Assembly (NCBI GenBank): GCA_946965045.2
Contig: OX337229.1
Span: 2,604,001 to 2,668,000, forward strand
Length of the DNA: 64,000 nt
Direction of reading: 5' to 3'
Source: Epithemia pelagica
Lineage: Eukaryota; Bacillariophyta; Bacillariophyceae; Surirellales; Surirellaceae
Shown here: piece by piece, positions 50,964-61,474 of the stretch
Numbering within the stretch: position 1 is the first letter of the stretch
Layout of the letters: each line of letters opens with the position of its first letter
Made by a program: the position numbers and the translations under genes
The notes under the pieces: generated by a model
The model's database searches: none
What the model was told of the DNA's origin: nothing
What the model saw: the letters and a program-made list of their open reading frames with translations, nothing else

Positions 50964-53900
50964 ATGAAATCATCTCCATCAACGATCTGTGATGCTGGTG
51001 TTTTGGAGAAGAAACCAGGAGTATTCAAGGCAGGCGCAGGAAAACAAAAGATTGGAATAGTATGCCGCACCATCCCGTTCTGGTTCTGGGCCGTGTCAAC
51101 CCTGGGATCTGTAATTTGGATTGACAGGACAGGTGAACACGATGAATCGATCAACGAGACCGCATCGGAACAATGGACTCACCTGCTCGTGCGAAAGAAA
51201 CCACGAACGGTGGGAACCAAGCGAAGTTCAAATGGAAAGGCGAAACCGGTTTGGCAAAACAAAATGGAACCGAAGCAAGACGATGAAGGACATTGGAACG
51301 AAGCCGATACGGTGTTTTTCGATGATGTCTCCCCAGGCCCACAGCACCCAGTTTGGACGGCACATGCTGGACCCAAGTTTGTCATCTGGTGGAAAAGCAG
51401 AGCGTCCGCAGGTCCTCCTCCATCACTTGATTCATGGAAGACGGCCAAACTGAGGTTGGATCATGGAATCCTGGGAGGCGTCACTACCAATGTGGATTGG
51501 ATGTTCATATCGACGAAGTTGTGCTCAAGGAACGACACCAGTCGTTCGTTAGAAGAATGGTGGCAGGGATCGATTGAGCCAGGTCTGTCATCCACTACAG
51601 TTCGAGGCATCATTGACCCCACGTTGCATGGTCGAGTAAAGGCAAAAGTTGTTGGAGCCGATGGTTTGCTTGATAGAAAATTGAATTGGAAAGTTGACAG
51701 ATGGCAGGACCATACGCTGCCCAGTGTCTTTTCTCCCACGGGGCTTGTAACACGCAAGTTAGGAATACGGGAGTTGGCTTTGGCTCTGGACTTTCCCGCT
51801 GTGTTAAGCAAGCAAGCAAGAGATAGCGAACTACGGAACTGGGTATCCAAAATTGGTCCACCATTCAAAACACGGATTCAGGTGGTGCACTTACTTCGAA
51901 GATATTCAGAAGGATACGAACAAAAAGCACCAACTTCTGAAAGCAAGTCTGAAACGAACTCAAGAGAAACGTTGGGCGACTATGGAATGAAGGAGGACGA
52001 CGGCGAGGTTGTATCTCCCGACGACATGGATCCAACGTTGATTGTAGTATCGAATTCGGAGGAAAGAGAAGAAGATAGAAACTTAAAAGCCACCAAGTCT
52101 GATGACGCTTCGATTCCATTCCATTTGTGGAATGATCGAATTTTGAGCATCTTTCAATTCGAAACGGCACCGGAGGTTGAGAAGGCAATCAACGCATTAG
52201 ACAGCATTCGCAAGGGAGCGCTGCGCTATTGGAAGAGGTTGGTGGCACAAGATTTTTGGACGTGGTGGCGACTCCATTATAAAAAGATGGAGGACAAGGA
52301 AAGAAAATCCACAATTGAATCCGGTTTGAGTGCTCTCCGACACTCAGCCCTGGCATCCTGGTGGGACTGGGATGCTGGATCTTCCCCTTTTTTCTGGAGG
52401 ATGCCGGATTTGTCCTGGATGAAGGAGATGCGGGACGGAGTGAAACCAATGTGGACAGGTCCGCCTCCACGATACCGAATCCCTCAACGCCAAAACCCAG
52501 ACCCCGTGAGTTTGAGTTTAGAAAAGAAGAAAATCGGAAAAGTGAGAAAAAGAGGATACATCGCTCCTCGTGCAGGGATTCTATCACTTACAAGTTTCTT
52601 TTCGGTCCCAAAAGGGACTGATGATATAAGGATGGTGTATGATGGCACGAAGAGCGGATTGAACCACGTGTTACACGCTCCATGGTTTGGGTTGGCAACA
52701 GTCGACACCATGCTGAGGACCGTGGAAGCTTGCACGTGGTCAGCGGACAATGATTTCGGGGAGATGTTCCTAAACTTTTGGATACACCCCGAAATCCGAA
52801 AGTACACGGGTGTGGATTTGACCACCCTGTTTCCAGAAGAACCGGGAGACGAAAACGGCGCGAAGGGAAAGCGAAAATGGGAAACTTGGGTCCGCTGTGC
52901 AATGGGAGTTACTGTCTCCCCATACCAAACGACTCAATGCTCACAAAGAGTCAAGCGAATTGTTTTTGGTTGTCGAACGGATCCGAATAATATCTTTCGT
53001 TGGACCGAAGTGCGTTTGAATCTTCCAGGAAATGAAGACTACGACCCATCCAAGCCGTGGATATGCAAGCTCCGAGAAGATGGTCGAATTGCAATCGATG
53101 TCCACACATACGTAGACGATCTTAGAGAAACTGCGCCAACTCAAGAAGAAGCCTGGCTAGCCGCGAGCGCTATGGCCAAGGGATCATCTTACTTTGGACT
53201 GCAAGACGCGGCGCGAAAACGGAGACCACCAAGTCGCTCGCCAGGAGCATGGGCAGGAGCGGTTGTGGAAACAACGGACGATGCCATATACAAGACAGTC
53301 TCCCAAGAACGTTGGGATAAGACTCGAAAACACATAAGCACACTTCGAGAGTGGGCTAAATCTGAAAAAGAAATCGATCGAAAAGAGTTAGAAAGTATAA
53401 GAGGCTTCCTTGTGTACGTATCCTTGACTTACCAAAGTCTCGTGCCGTACCTAAAGGGAGTCCACCTAACTCTCGAATCATGGAGACCGGACAGGGATGA
53501 GGATGGATGGAAGATGAGGACGAAGGAACGCGATGAGTTGCTGAACAACGAAGATGTAAGAGAAATCATCCAAGGACCGCCCCCCAAAACAGTAAGAAAG
53601 GCCAGACGATTCGAAGACGACGTAAAGGCCATGGTCGAATTGACGGCAGCAGAACAGCCTCCAAGATTGTTGGCAAGACCAAAGAAGGGAGCGAGTGTTG
53701 TAATCATATTTGGGGATGCGTCGGGTGAAGGGTTCGGATCCTCACTTTGGATGTATGGCTCAGGTGACGTTGAAACCGAGCATGGATTATGGACGCGTGA
53801 ATACGGAGCACGCTCATCCAATTTCAGGGAGCTTTATAACCTGATATTACGATTGGAATCGTTGGTGTCAGGAGGAAGACTGAAACAAGGAACTGAAGTT

Positions 53901-54641
53901 TTCATGTTTACTGACAACGCGACAGCGGAGGCTGCCTTTTATCGAGGTACATCCTCCACGAGATTACTGTTTGAATTGGTATTAAGAGCAAGAAAGTTAG
54001 AGATGAATGGAAGCATCTTCATGCGAGTGGTCTGGGTGGCAGGCACTCGCATGATATCACAAGGCACGGACGGACTGTCTCGAGGAGACTTAATGACAGG
54101 AGTCATGTCCGGAAATTCGATGCTCTTTTACGTACCTCTGAATAAATCATGCGAGGAGCGACAACCGGGTGTGGTTGAATGGCTCATCAATACCCATGGT
54201 GGAGGATTCTGGAAATTCCTGGACCCACAGGATTGGTACGACAAAGGTTTCGAACGAGGAAGATTCGTCTGGGCACCACCGCCCGCAATAGCTGACGTCG
54301 CAGTGGATCTCCTTTGCGACTCAAATCATATACGCCCCGACAACGCCCACATCTTTGTTTGCCCAGCACTTATGAGTAATCGATGGAGAAAGAAACTGGG
54401 AAAGGTCGCAGACTTTGTTTTTACCATCCCGGTTGATTGTGCAATTTGGAGTAAAGAACAACATGAACCACTAATAGCTGCGTTTGTTTGCCCCCATTTA
54501 TCTCGCAGGCCATGGCAAGTATCCAAAGCAAACAGGATACTGGATGAAGCAAGAGCTGACGTGTCTGAAATGTGGGCATCCAGTCCACCCCATGATGGGC
54601 GTTGTTTGCGCAAATTATGGCTGTACCCGGGGTACGAGTAA
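50964..54641 (+). CDS. DIRS-like reverse transcriptase-RNase H
   Basis: ATG at 50964, 1225 residues. The RT fingers motif is ILSLTSFFSVPKGTDDIRMV, followed by YDGTKSGLNHVLHAPWF and FLNFWIHPEIRKYTGVDLT. The catalytic YVDD starts at Y716 (IDVHTYVDDLRE). RNase H has GDASGEGFGSS (D918), SSNFRELYNLI, MFTDNATAEAAF and GTDGLSRGDL. The post-RNase H region (FVWAPPPAIADVAVDLL, IFVCPALMSNRWRKKL) is typical of DIRS elements, which encode no protease or integrase. The 3' end overlaps the recombinase ORF by 98 bp in another frame. The N-terminal 300 residues have no recognised domain. Confidence 0.93.
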   Translation: MKSSPSTICDAGVLEKKPGVFKAGAGKQKIGIVCRTIPFWFWAVSTLGSVIWIDRTGEHDESINETASEQWTHLLVRKKPRTVGTKRSSNGKAKPVWQNKMEPKQDDEGHWNEADTVFFDDVSPGPQHPVWTAHAGPKFVIWWKSRASAGPPPSLDSWKTAKLRLDHGILGGVTTNVDWMFISTKLCSRNDTSRSLEEWWQGSIEPGLSSTTVRGIIDPTLHGRVKAKVVGADGLLDRKLNWKVDRWQDHTLPSVFSPTGLVTRKLGIRELALALDFPAVLSKQARDSELRNWVSKIGPPFKTRIQVVHLLRRYSEGYEQKAPTSESKSETNSRETLGDYGMKEDDGEVVSPDDMDPTLIVVSNSEEREEDRNLKATKSDDASIPFHLWNDRILSIFQFETAPEVEKAINALDSIRKGALRYWKRLVAQDFWTWWRLHYKKMEDKERKSTIESGLSALRHSALASWWDWDAGSSPFFWRMPDLSWMKEMRDGVKPMWTGPPPRYRIPQRQNPDPVSLSLEKKKIGKVRKRGYIAPRAGILSLTSFFSVPKGTDDIRMVYDGTKSGLNHVLHAPWFGLATVDTMLRTVEACTWSADNDFGEMFLNFWIHPEIRKYTGVDLTTLFPEEPGDENGAKGKRKWETWVRCAMGVTVSPYQTTQCSQRVKRIVFGCRTDPNNIFRWTEVRLNLPGNEDYDPSKPWICKLREDGRIAIDVHTYVDDLRETAPTQEEAWLAASAMAKGSSYFGLQDAARKRRPPSRSPGAWAGAVVETTDDAIYKTVSQERWDKTRKHISTLREWAKSEKEIDRKELESIRGFLVYVSLTYQSLVPYLKGVHLTLESWRPDRDEDGWKMRTKERDELLNNEDVREIIQGPPPKTVRKARRFEDDVKAMVELTAAEQPPRLLARPKKGASVVIIFGDASGEGFGSSLWMYGSGDVETEHGLWTREYGARSSNFRELYNLILRLESLVSGGRLKQGTEVFMFTDNATAEAAFYRGTSSTRLLFELVLRARKLEMNGSIFMRVVWVAGTRMISQGTDGLSRGDLMTGVMSGNSMLFYVPLNKSCEERQPGVVEWLINTHGGGFWKFLDPQDWYDKGFERGRFVWAPPPAIADVAVDLLCDSNHIRPDNAHIFVCPALMSNRWRKKLGKVADFVFTIPVDCAIWSKEQHEPLIAAFVCPHLSRRPWQVSKANRILDEARADVSEMWASSPPHDGRCLRKLWLYPGYE

Positions 54642-56052
54642 AATGTGCGTCAGCGCTTGGCACGCTGGATGTTATCGCCAAGATGAACAAGACAGATTTC
54701 CAATCTTGGAAGCCGGCGATTTAGACGATGCCTTGTTGGATAGCGAGGGTCATGGCGGGATGGAAGATGATGAAAATCGCTTCCAGGAAGCAAGGGACGG
54801 GGACCACCTAATGTGCCCTTTTCAGTGTGATTCCTGTACCTTCTATAACTTGAAGGGGCGATACGAGAGAGCGGATTCAGAACAAGATAAGTTGTTGGGT
54901 GTTTGCATCCGAAGAGCGATCCTGGACTCGTTTTGGGCGAGAGAGAGATCGACGGTTGAGAAGAACAATAGAGAAATGAAGAATCTGCGAATCTTGGGCG
55001 AGACAATCGGTCTTGATGAACCACTACCAGAGCGCGGGCCATTCCCAATCGGAGACACGCAAGGAGTCGGAATCGCAAGTTTGATGCTGATGAAGACGTT
55101 AAGCGTCGGAAGAAACGCCAAGCACATTCAATATGAAACCGCGAGAAAAGTAAGGTCGGTGGTTTCGAACTTTGCCCATACATTGCCGGGATACTCTGGA
55201 TTATCGACCATGGGAGCAAGCGATCGGTCCTCGTTGACATTTACGGCCAGCCCTACAAACAGCCTGTGGTTTAAACGTTTCATGACTGGATGTCACCGCC
55301 GTATGGGTGATGTCTGGATACCAGATCGAGCAGTCACGTTAGAGGAAGTCCATTGCGGCTTGGAAATCTTAGAGGGGGAATGGAAGAAATCGCCTCAAGG
55401 ACAACGACGACTGGAACTGGCACTCACCGGCGCTTTAGTGGTAATCGGGTTTTGCGCAGCGTTAAGGGGGGAAGAAATTCCACAAGTGGATGTTGGATTG
55501 TTGCGAAAATACTGGATGGAGGGAGTCAACTACACACCGGCCCCGCACATACCACTGTCACTCGCAGGACGATTTAAACAGACCGATGGTACTTTTCGAC
55601 TGTACATCCAGCCGCTCGCAATAAGGACAGGCTCGGGCATCGAGATACGGATTTGGATCGGGCGGGCCATAAAGGAACTTGAACTGAGAAAAGTAACAAA
55701 CGGCCCAATGTTTCGCCGAGTCGACAAGGGAGGAAAAGCCAAACGAGCTCTCGTGGGCGACCTGGATTACCTGTTCCATAATTTATGGAAGCGCATCCAG
55801 CACAGAAGGCCTGACTTGATCCCGGACAATACCAAGATAGAGGAAGCGTTCAGCGCGAGACGGTCCTTCCGACGAGGAGCGACCACTACCGCTCAGAACC
55901 GAAAGATCAAAACTGAGATTATCGAAATGAACAATCGGTGGCGCAAACACATCAGGAGCCGGGGTGTGTTGCCTGGAATGAGCATGTTGGAACGATACTC
56001 CGATGCAAAGACCGCCGTGGAAGCACTGATACAATTTTCGGCAGGTTTGTAA
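54544..56052 (+). CDS. DIRS-like tyrosine recombinase
   Basis: The first in-frame ATG at 54544 gives 502 residues; the frame is open from 54484. The N-terminus has a Cys/His cluster (CLKCGHPVH, CANYGC, CVSAWHAGC, CPFQCDSC; residues about 5-100) that may bind zinc. The catalytic domain begins at about residue 245. Box I Arg is R308 in CAALRGEEI. Box II reads ARRSFRRGATTTA: the second Arg is R443, but the usual His is replaced by R440. The nucleophile is Y485 in MLERYSDAK. The order and spacing match DIRS/Ngaro recombinases, which integrate a circular DNA intermediate without target duplication. Confidence 0.9.
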   Translation: MKQELTCLKCGHPVHPMMGVVCANYGCTRGTSKMCVSAWHAGCYRQDEQDRFPILEAGDLDDALLDSEGHGGMEDDENRFQEARDGDHLMCPFQCDSCTFYNLKGRYERADSEQDKLLGVCIRRAILDSFWARERSTVEKNNREMKNLRILGETIGLDEPLPERGPFPIGDTQGVGIASLMLMKTLSVGRNAKHIQYETARKVRSVVSNFAHTLPGYSGLSTMGASDRSSLTFTASPTNSLWFKRFMTGCHRRMGDVWIPDRAVTLEEVHCGLEILEGEWKKSPQGQRRLELALTGALVVIGFCAALRGEEIPQVDVGLLRKYWMEGVNYTPAPHIPLSLAGRFKQTDGTFRLYIQPLAIRTGSGIEIRIWIGRAIKELELRKVTNGPMFRRVDKGGKAKRALVGDLDYLFHNLWKRIQHRRPDLIPDNTKIEEAFSARRSFRRGATTTAQNRKIKTEIIEMNNRWRKHIRSRGVLPGMSMLERYSDAKTAVEALIQFSAGL

Positions 56053-56152
56053 ATGGGAATCAGGGCAGAAAGAGATCAAGGACAACGAGAAGCGGCGAAG
56101 CAAGAGAGTTGAGGACAAGAAAGAATGAAGAAGCGCATGCATAACCGAAACG

Positions 56153-56584
56153 GGGGAATTGGCTCGTCACTACTCTTCCGAGTTGGGACTAGCTCGCTTG
56201 TCGTTGCCAGCTTGCCTGATGAAAATCAAGAATGAAATCCTCCAAACGTTGACCATGGCTTGGCAGCCTATGGAAGATACGGCAGAGCACTTGTGAAGAT
56301 ATTTCGAGGTGTCTCTGGCTCCGCACTGGGGTTTGGATTGGGATGGATACTTGGTTGGCGTCACACTCGCGCGTAACGGACAGACTGCGTCGGGATCCGA
56401 GTCCCGCCACGTCTGGAGCGAATCACGATTCTCGCCCACCTTGGGAAAGGAGGGTGGAGGGCATAGCCCCCCCAGAGTATTGGTATGCATAGTAATATAT
56501 ATGTTGTATCTATTTGGAAGTGAGTCTCGTGAAGAGATTGTTGAGAGAGCACGTCCGTTGGATGAGAAGCGAGGAACTAGTACC
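56153..56584 (+). repeat. DIRS-like split direct repeat B1
   Basis: 432 bp, identical by eye to B2 at 56830-57261. It begins GGGGAATTGGCTCG and ends AACTAGTACC, running directly into A2 with two shared C residues. Confidence 0.92.
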
Positions 56585-56813
56585 GCACCGTACCCCAAAG
56601 GTCAAGAAGGGACCGACGGACGAACGACGAAGAAGAATGACGTTGTCACTCAACAAGATCTCATCTCCACGTCAGGATTGGTTGGGTGAAGTTGCAAGAT
56701 ACTTCCCCAACCAATCTCTACGGACAAAAGAATTCATAAGTTCACGAAAGGAAGTAACTGCAGTGAATACACGGATCTGATCACCCAGTGTTTTGTTGTG
56801 GTTTTTCTTTTTG
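56583..56813 (+). repeat. DIRS-like split direct repeat A2
   Basis: Internal copy of A1, 231 bp. It is followed by a 16-bp C-rich spacer (56814-56829) before B2. Confidence 0.92.
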
Positions 56814-56829
56814 GCCCACCCACCCGCCC

Positions 56830-57261
56830 GGGGAATTGGCTCGTCACTACTCTTCCGAGTTGGGACTAGCTCGCTTGTCGTTGCCAGCTTGCCTGATGAA
56901 AATCAAGAATGAAATCCTCCAAACGTTGACCATGGCTTGGCAGCCTATGGAAGATACGGCAGAGCACTTGTGAAGATATTTCGAGGTGTCTCTGGCTCCG
57001 CACTGGGGTTTGGATTGGGATGGATACTTGGTTGGCGTCACACTCGCGCGTAACGGACAGACTGCGTCGGGATCCGAGTCCCGCCACGTCTGGAGCGAAT
57101 CACGATTCTCGCCCACCTTGGGAAAGGAGGGTGGAGGGCATAGCCCCCCCAGAGTATTGGTATGCATAGTAATATATATGTTGTATCTATTTGGAAGTGA
57201 GTCTCGTGAAGAGATTGTTGAGAGAGCACGTCCGTTGGATGAGAAGCGAGGAACTAGTACC
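56830..57261 (+). repeat. DIRS-like split direct repeat B2
   Basis: Terminal copy of B1, 432 bp. Its last bases abut the interrupted copia integrase sequence at 57262. Confidence 0.92.
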
Positions 57262-59344
57262 AGACATGACTCCGCTGAAGGTGATGTAAAGTAGGGAAGG
57301 TAGTACCGCTAAACAATTCCAAGGGGGCAATAAAGGTGCCACGCTTGGGAAGGTTGTTCCACAGCCAGACGGCGTGTCGTAGTGCAAAGGGCCAAAGGCT
57401 CAAATCGTGTGCATGTTCGGGCCAGTGAAGAACCGCATGAAGCATCATTGTGCGGGCCCAATTCGTTACAGTTTGGATGCCACGTTCGGCAACACCGTTT
57501 TGGTGATGTGCCCCGACACCCGAAAAAGAAAGGGTCTGGTTGGCCGCATCGACAGCCTCGACAAATTTGGCATTCCCAAAGGGTTTGTTATCCACTAGGT
57601 ACGACTTAACTGTCACTCCATGGTCAAGGGCATATCGTTCGAATTCCAACTTTGCTTCAACGGTCTCACCAGTGTTAAGGGACACCTGGTGGACACAGTA
57701 CATAAGACCAGAGGCATGGTCCACAAATAGAGTTCCGCCCGTGTACTGGTCTTTCTTCGGTTCTTTTCCTTTCGTGTGCGGCAAGCGACCAGTTAAGGGT
57801 GACTGATATTGGTCAATACTCACTCGGTCACCGGGAGTTAGATTCTCTGACTTGGTGACCATTTGACGTCCTTCCTTAGTATTAGCGTGTTGCGTGTTTG
57901 CTCCACGACGTCGTTGCTTCCCTAGTTGACAGGCAGTACAGCGTAGGTTCCGCGTCGGGCAGCTTGACACTTGTGTGTGTCGAGTGTGCAGGACGCGTCG
58001 ACGATCCATCCTTGGATCGCGACAGAGATCTTGAATCCATTCAAAGTGCGCGTGCCCTAGGCGCCAGTGCCATGAAAGCAACTCGCGCTGCGCCGCAGTC
58101 ATATTTTGGTTCGTCTCCGCTGCCACCGACATGAAAGCTTCCATCTCTTGGATGGACATCACATCTTCAAAGGTCAACCCCATCTGCGTTTGCGTGCTCG
58201 GCAACATCAAGGGAAGGTTGCTCTGCCAATTGAACGGGAAAGTCAACTCGCTACCATCGTGCAATGTGAGACGGCAACGGGCGTGATCAAGCGACAATCC
58301 ACCGGCTTCTTTTTCTTGGAAGTACGATTGTGGACTGAACAAGCGTATGCTTGCGTCTGGGACGTAGTAGGCTTTCGTCCGGATTGTTCGGACGACGCCA
58401 AAGACATCGCGAATGATCCACTGGACCATGCCAACACCCACCACTTTGGTTGTGCTTGCGAGACCGTTCAGTTCGGTCGTATCGCATGGCTTGATAGGTC
58501 CATCAAAGTCATTGAGCGTTGGGGTCAAGGATGTGGAGGCTCCAGTGTCGATTACGACTGGATAGTCTTGTTCATTGGACGTGTTGAGATACACCGACAT
58601 ACGATGATGGAGGGACGTATTGTCTTGATAACCGGAGGTCGTCGAGAGCTTTATCGCTGCAATCATGGCCTGAGAGACTCGTCGACTTCCTTTCTTGCGT
58701 GTCCGATGTAACAATCCACCACCAAGTTCCTTAATTGCACGGAACTGCGCTATAGGGTCCATTGTTTGCCTTGGAAGATCGTTCAGTTGGATTGCTGCGA
58801 TGAGCTCGTCCATATTCCCAAAGCACTGGGAAAGACGGCCGTTCGGTAGCTTCCAACGATCTGGTCCTTCTGGAAGCAGCGTCGGTTCGTACATCCACAA
58901 TGTAGGGGAAGAATCCGGTCCACCATGGTCGATCTCACCATTTCGGTCGTTTCGTTGCGTTTCTCGACGAGAAGATGCCTTGGGCCTTGTTGTTTTCGCG
59001 GGCTTAGGTCGTCGTCGGACTCTCAACGGTTGCTTCTTGGTATACGGGGATCTACCTTGGTCCACCGTACCAGCCCATGTGACAGTCGAATGGGTGACTA
59101 TGTTAAACATCAAAAGGGCTGTTGTGAAACGTTTTCGCACATGATAGGTTTTGGTCTTGTAGGATCGGCGTGCTCGGACGGGCTTGTATAGAAATGAGGC
59201 GAAAAAGGTGCGCCGTCCACCTCCCTCTCGCGAACGAGGCACAACGGATAAGAGCAAGACCAAAAGGGGGAAAAGAATGAGAGATCCAGGAATGGAGGGA
59301 ACGCTAGCTCCGGGCCAGAACGAAACACCACACACAAACAACAA
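57262..59344 (-). pseudogene. Copia protease and integrase (5' part of split pol)
   Basis: The protease active site is VVIDTGASTSLTPTL. The GAG-pre-integrase finger is LLSWHWRLGHAHFEWIQ with CTACQLGKQ. The integrase core has RVSIDQYQSPLTG (D), VKSYLVDNKPF (D) and HHQNGVAERGIQT (E). The ORF reads into the DIRS-like element at 57261 and stops there, so pol is split, and it resumes at 48173. The frame is offset from Gag, and the first codons (LFVCGVSFWPG) are probably non-native unless a Gag-Pol frameshift is used. Confidence 0.92.
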
Positions 59345-59437
59345 CCAAACAAAAGAGAGAAGAACCCAGGTATCCCTCCTGGGAACACAGCAATGGAAGA
59401 GAATATGGCCTACATCGACAAGTCGACGGCCACACCA

Positions 59438-61275
59438 TCACGGGAGGGCTTGGAACTGGGCCATCAGAGTATGGACAGTCCGTTCAATGGCTCGACGGTT
59501 ATTGGCCTCGTCGTAGCCAGCGGCAACGTTTGCGGAATCAGCAATCTGCACGCGACGAGATCCGGAATTGGTGGAGGTACCAGATCCGGTTGTACCTGTG
59601 GCAGTGGCGTCAGTAGGTGTGCTGGCAATGTCCGCCCATCGTTTCGTTTCGGCATTCCAGGACATAGGAGTGCCATTGATCACCCGCCGATTGTTTTCGT
59701 CAGCAGTAGGAGGTCGCCATTTGTGGCGACGTGACCCAGTATTTGATGATGAACCGGTGGTTCCAGTCTTGTTCTTGGCGTCGTTGAATTTCTTCCGATT
59801 CGCCTCGATAAGAGCTTCATTGCGTGGCTTCTGGCAATAATTCCGGTTGTACCTGTGGCAGTGGCGTCAGTAGGTGTGCTGGCAATGGCCGCCCATCGTT
59901 TCGTTTCGGCATTCCAGGACATAGGAGTGCCATCGATCACCCGCCGATTGTTTTCGTCAGTAGTAGGAGGTCGCCATTTGTGGCGACGTGACCCAGTATT
60001 TGATGATGAACCGGTGGTTCCAGTCTTGTTCTTGGCGTCGTTGAATTTCTTCCGATTCGCCTCGATAAGAGCTTCATTGCGTGGCTTCTGGCAATCTTTG
60101 AGGGTGTGCTTTCCGCCACAATTCCAACAGGTAGGACCTTTACGATTAGAACTACTAGTCTTAGAAGTTTCGGAGGCGTTAAAGGACGACGGACTTCCAC
60201 GGGTTTTGGCACCAGTCCATTCATTGGCACGGCATAGAGAGAGATACTCTTGCTCGGCCAGATCCAAGAGAGACTCCACCTTGGGGATCGTGAACTGCGA
60301 CTGGATGGATGAGCCGGATCGGGCCAATGCACCGGCGATACGAGCTTGACTTTCGATCAATTCGAACACCTTGTTGAATTTGTCCACAGAACTCGTTTGA
60401 AGAACAGAGAGAACGGTCTTGTCGAAGTCTTTGGGAACCATGTCAATGGCTTCTAAGCGTTCGTGTGCTCCTAGAATCAGACTCACAATCTTGGAAACGT
60501 TTTCGCCGCGAACTTTTGAGATCTTGAGGTTCTCAACTGTGTCAACTAGTGACTTAGTGGCTTGGTCTGTATGAGTTACAAGAAGCTTCATCATGATTAT
60601 GAAGACTAGAGGACCTCCTTGCTGTTTGGTCTTGTATCGCTTGTAGCGTTCGTAGACTTTTGTCCACAGTGTATTTTTCATACTGACCTCAAGCTGTTTT
60701 GCAGTCAGCATGAGATTCTCCCGATACCAGCTCTTCTTTGGCCAAGTAGAGTACCACTCATTGCTCAATGCGACCTGTTCTTCCGTAAGATCGGAATAAT
60801 ACGAATAAAGGTCTTTAGGTTGGTGATTCTGGTCAGTCTTCAATGAGGGACCTGTGCCATCAGGTGTCACAATCATAAAGACGTCATGCATATCATACAT
60901 GATATGCTGACTCTTCAACCTTGAGACCATCAAGTTGAGGTTATAGCATTCTTCGAGTTGCTTCACGTCCGTAATGTTGGTGGACAGAAGGTCGAATTTG
61001 GCTGGGGTAGAAGTTGAAGCCTTGGCAAAGAGTTCTTGACGCTTCTCTGCGCCCATCCCTTCACGGTCTTCTTTCTTGAACAATGCGGTTTCCACGTTCT
61101 GTGCTGGCGTCGCTTGATCGTTAACCTCAATGGTCTCGCCATTGATCACAATGGGGGCTGTAGTACTGGTTGTCGACATTATGCTACTAGCTACGCTTAC
61201 AGTATCTGACCACCCTGCTTCAGAATCCAAATCAGAGTCTCGTAATAGGTTCAGAAGGTCTTGAAGTGTTTCCAT
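59438..61275 (-). pseudogene. Copia Gag, frame-broken by a tandem duplication
   Basis: ATG at 61275. A conserved helical capsid-like region (LEECYNLNLMVSRLKSQ, WYRENLMLTAKQLEVSM, IVSLILGAHERLEAI) is followed by the CCHC zinc knuckle CWNCGGKHTLKDC and a basic/Ser-rich segment. The ORF as it stands ends at 59680 because a 257-bp-period duplication shifts the frame. The likely ancestral C-terminus (SANVAAGYDEANNRRAI, HTLMAQFQALP) lies in another frame ending at 59438. Confidence 0.9.
59585..60095. repeat. 254-bp tandem duplication inside copia Gag
   Basis: 59585-59838 and 59842-60095 are near-identical direct repeats with a 257-bp period (a 3-bp AAT spacer). 257 is not a multiple of three, so the Gag frame changes after the first copy. 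A few substitutions separate the copies (for example AATGTCCGCC versus AATGGCCGCC). Confidence 0.9.
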
Positions 61276-61474
61276 TCACCGCAAAACTGCAGCTGTTCTT
61301 CTTTTCGTCGTGTCTTCGATGCTCACCGTTTATATAAACGGGCTCTCGTGGTTCTTGCAATTCGGTAGGACTTGGGGACTTCAACGGGCTCTTTCCGACG
61401 GCTTTTTCTCAACGTCAAGGTCCGGTTTTCTCCTCTTTCGCAACCAAATTGTGTGTTATTTTACGTACGTGATA

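Larger units (their letters stand above)
48174..57261 (+). mobile_element. DIRS/PAT/Ngaro-type tyrosine-recombinase retrotransposon, apparently complete
   Basis: 9088 bp. Order: A1 repeat, Gag-like ORF, RT-RNase H ORF, overlapping tyrosine recombinase ORF, B1, A2, 16-bp spacer, B2. The A1-ORFs-B1-A2-B2 split direct repeats are the hallmark of PAT/Ngaro-like tyrosine-recombinase retrotransposons. The repeats are identical and all three long ORFs are essentially open, suggesting recent activity. No target-site duplication exists. Joining ...GGCAACCCC to AGACATGACT across the element restores the copia reading frame (SHVWGCPVYV). The B1-A2 junction equals the junction expected in a circular intermediate (CTAGTACC-GCACCG). 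Confidence 0.93.

Noticed and set aside
56170-57167. Duplicate 106-142-codon minus-strand ORFs in B1 and B2
   Set aside because: They are shadows within the identical B repeats, with no domain signal and lying antisense to the element's genes.
48176-57261. A possible 5-bp target duplication GTACC at both ends of the DIRS-like element
   Set aside because: GTACC occurs in A1 and at the end of B2, but both copies belong to the element (they also occur at the internal B1-A2 junction). Removing the element with only CC shared restores the copia frame.
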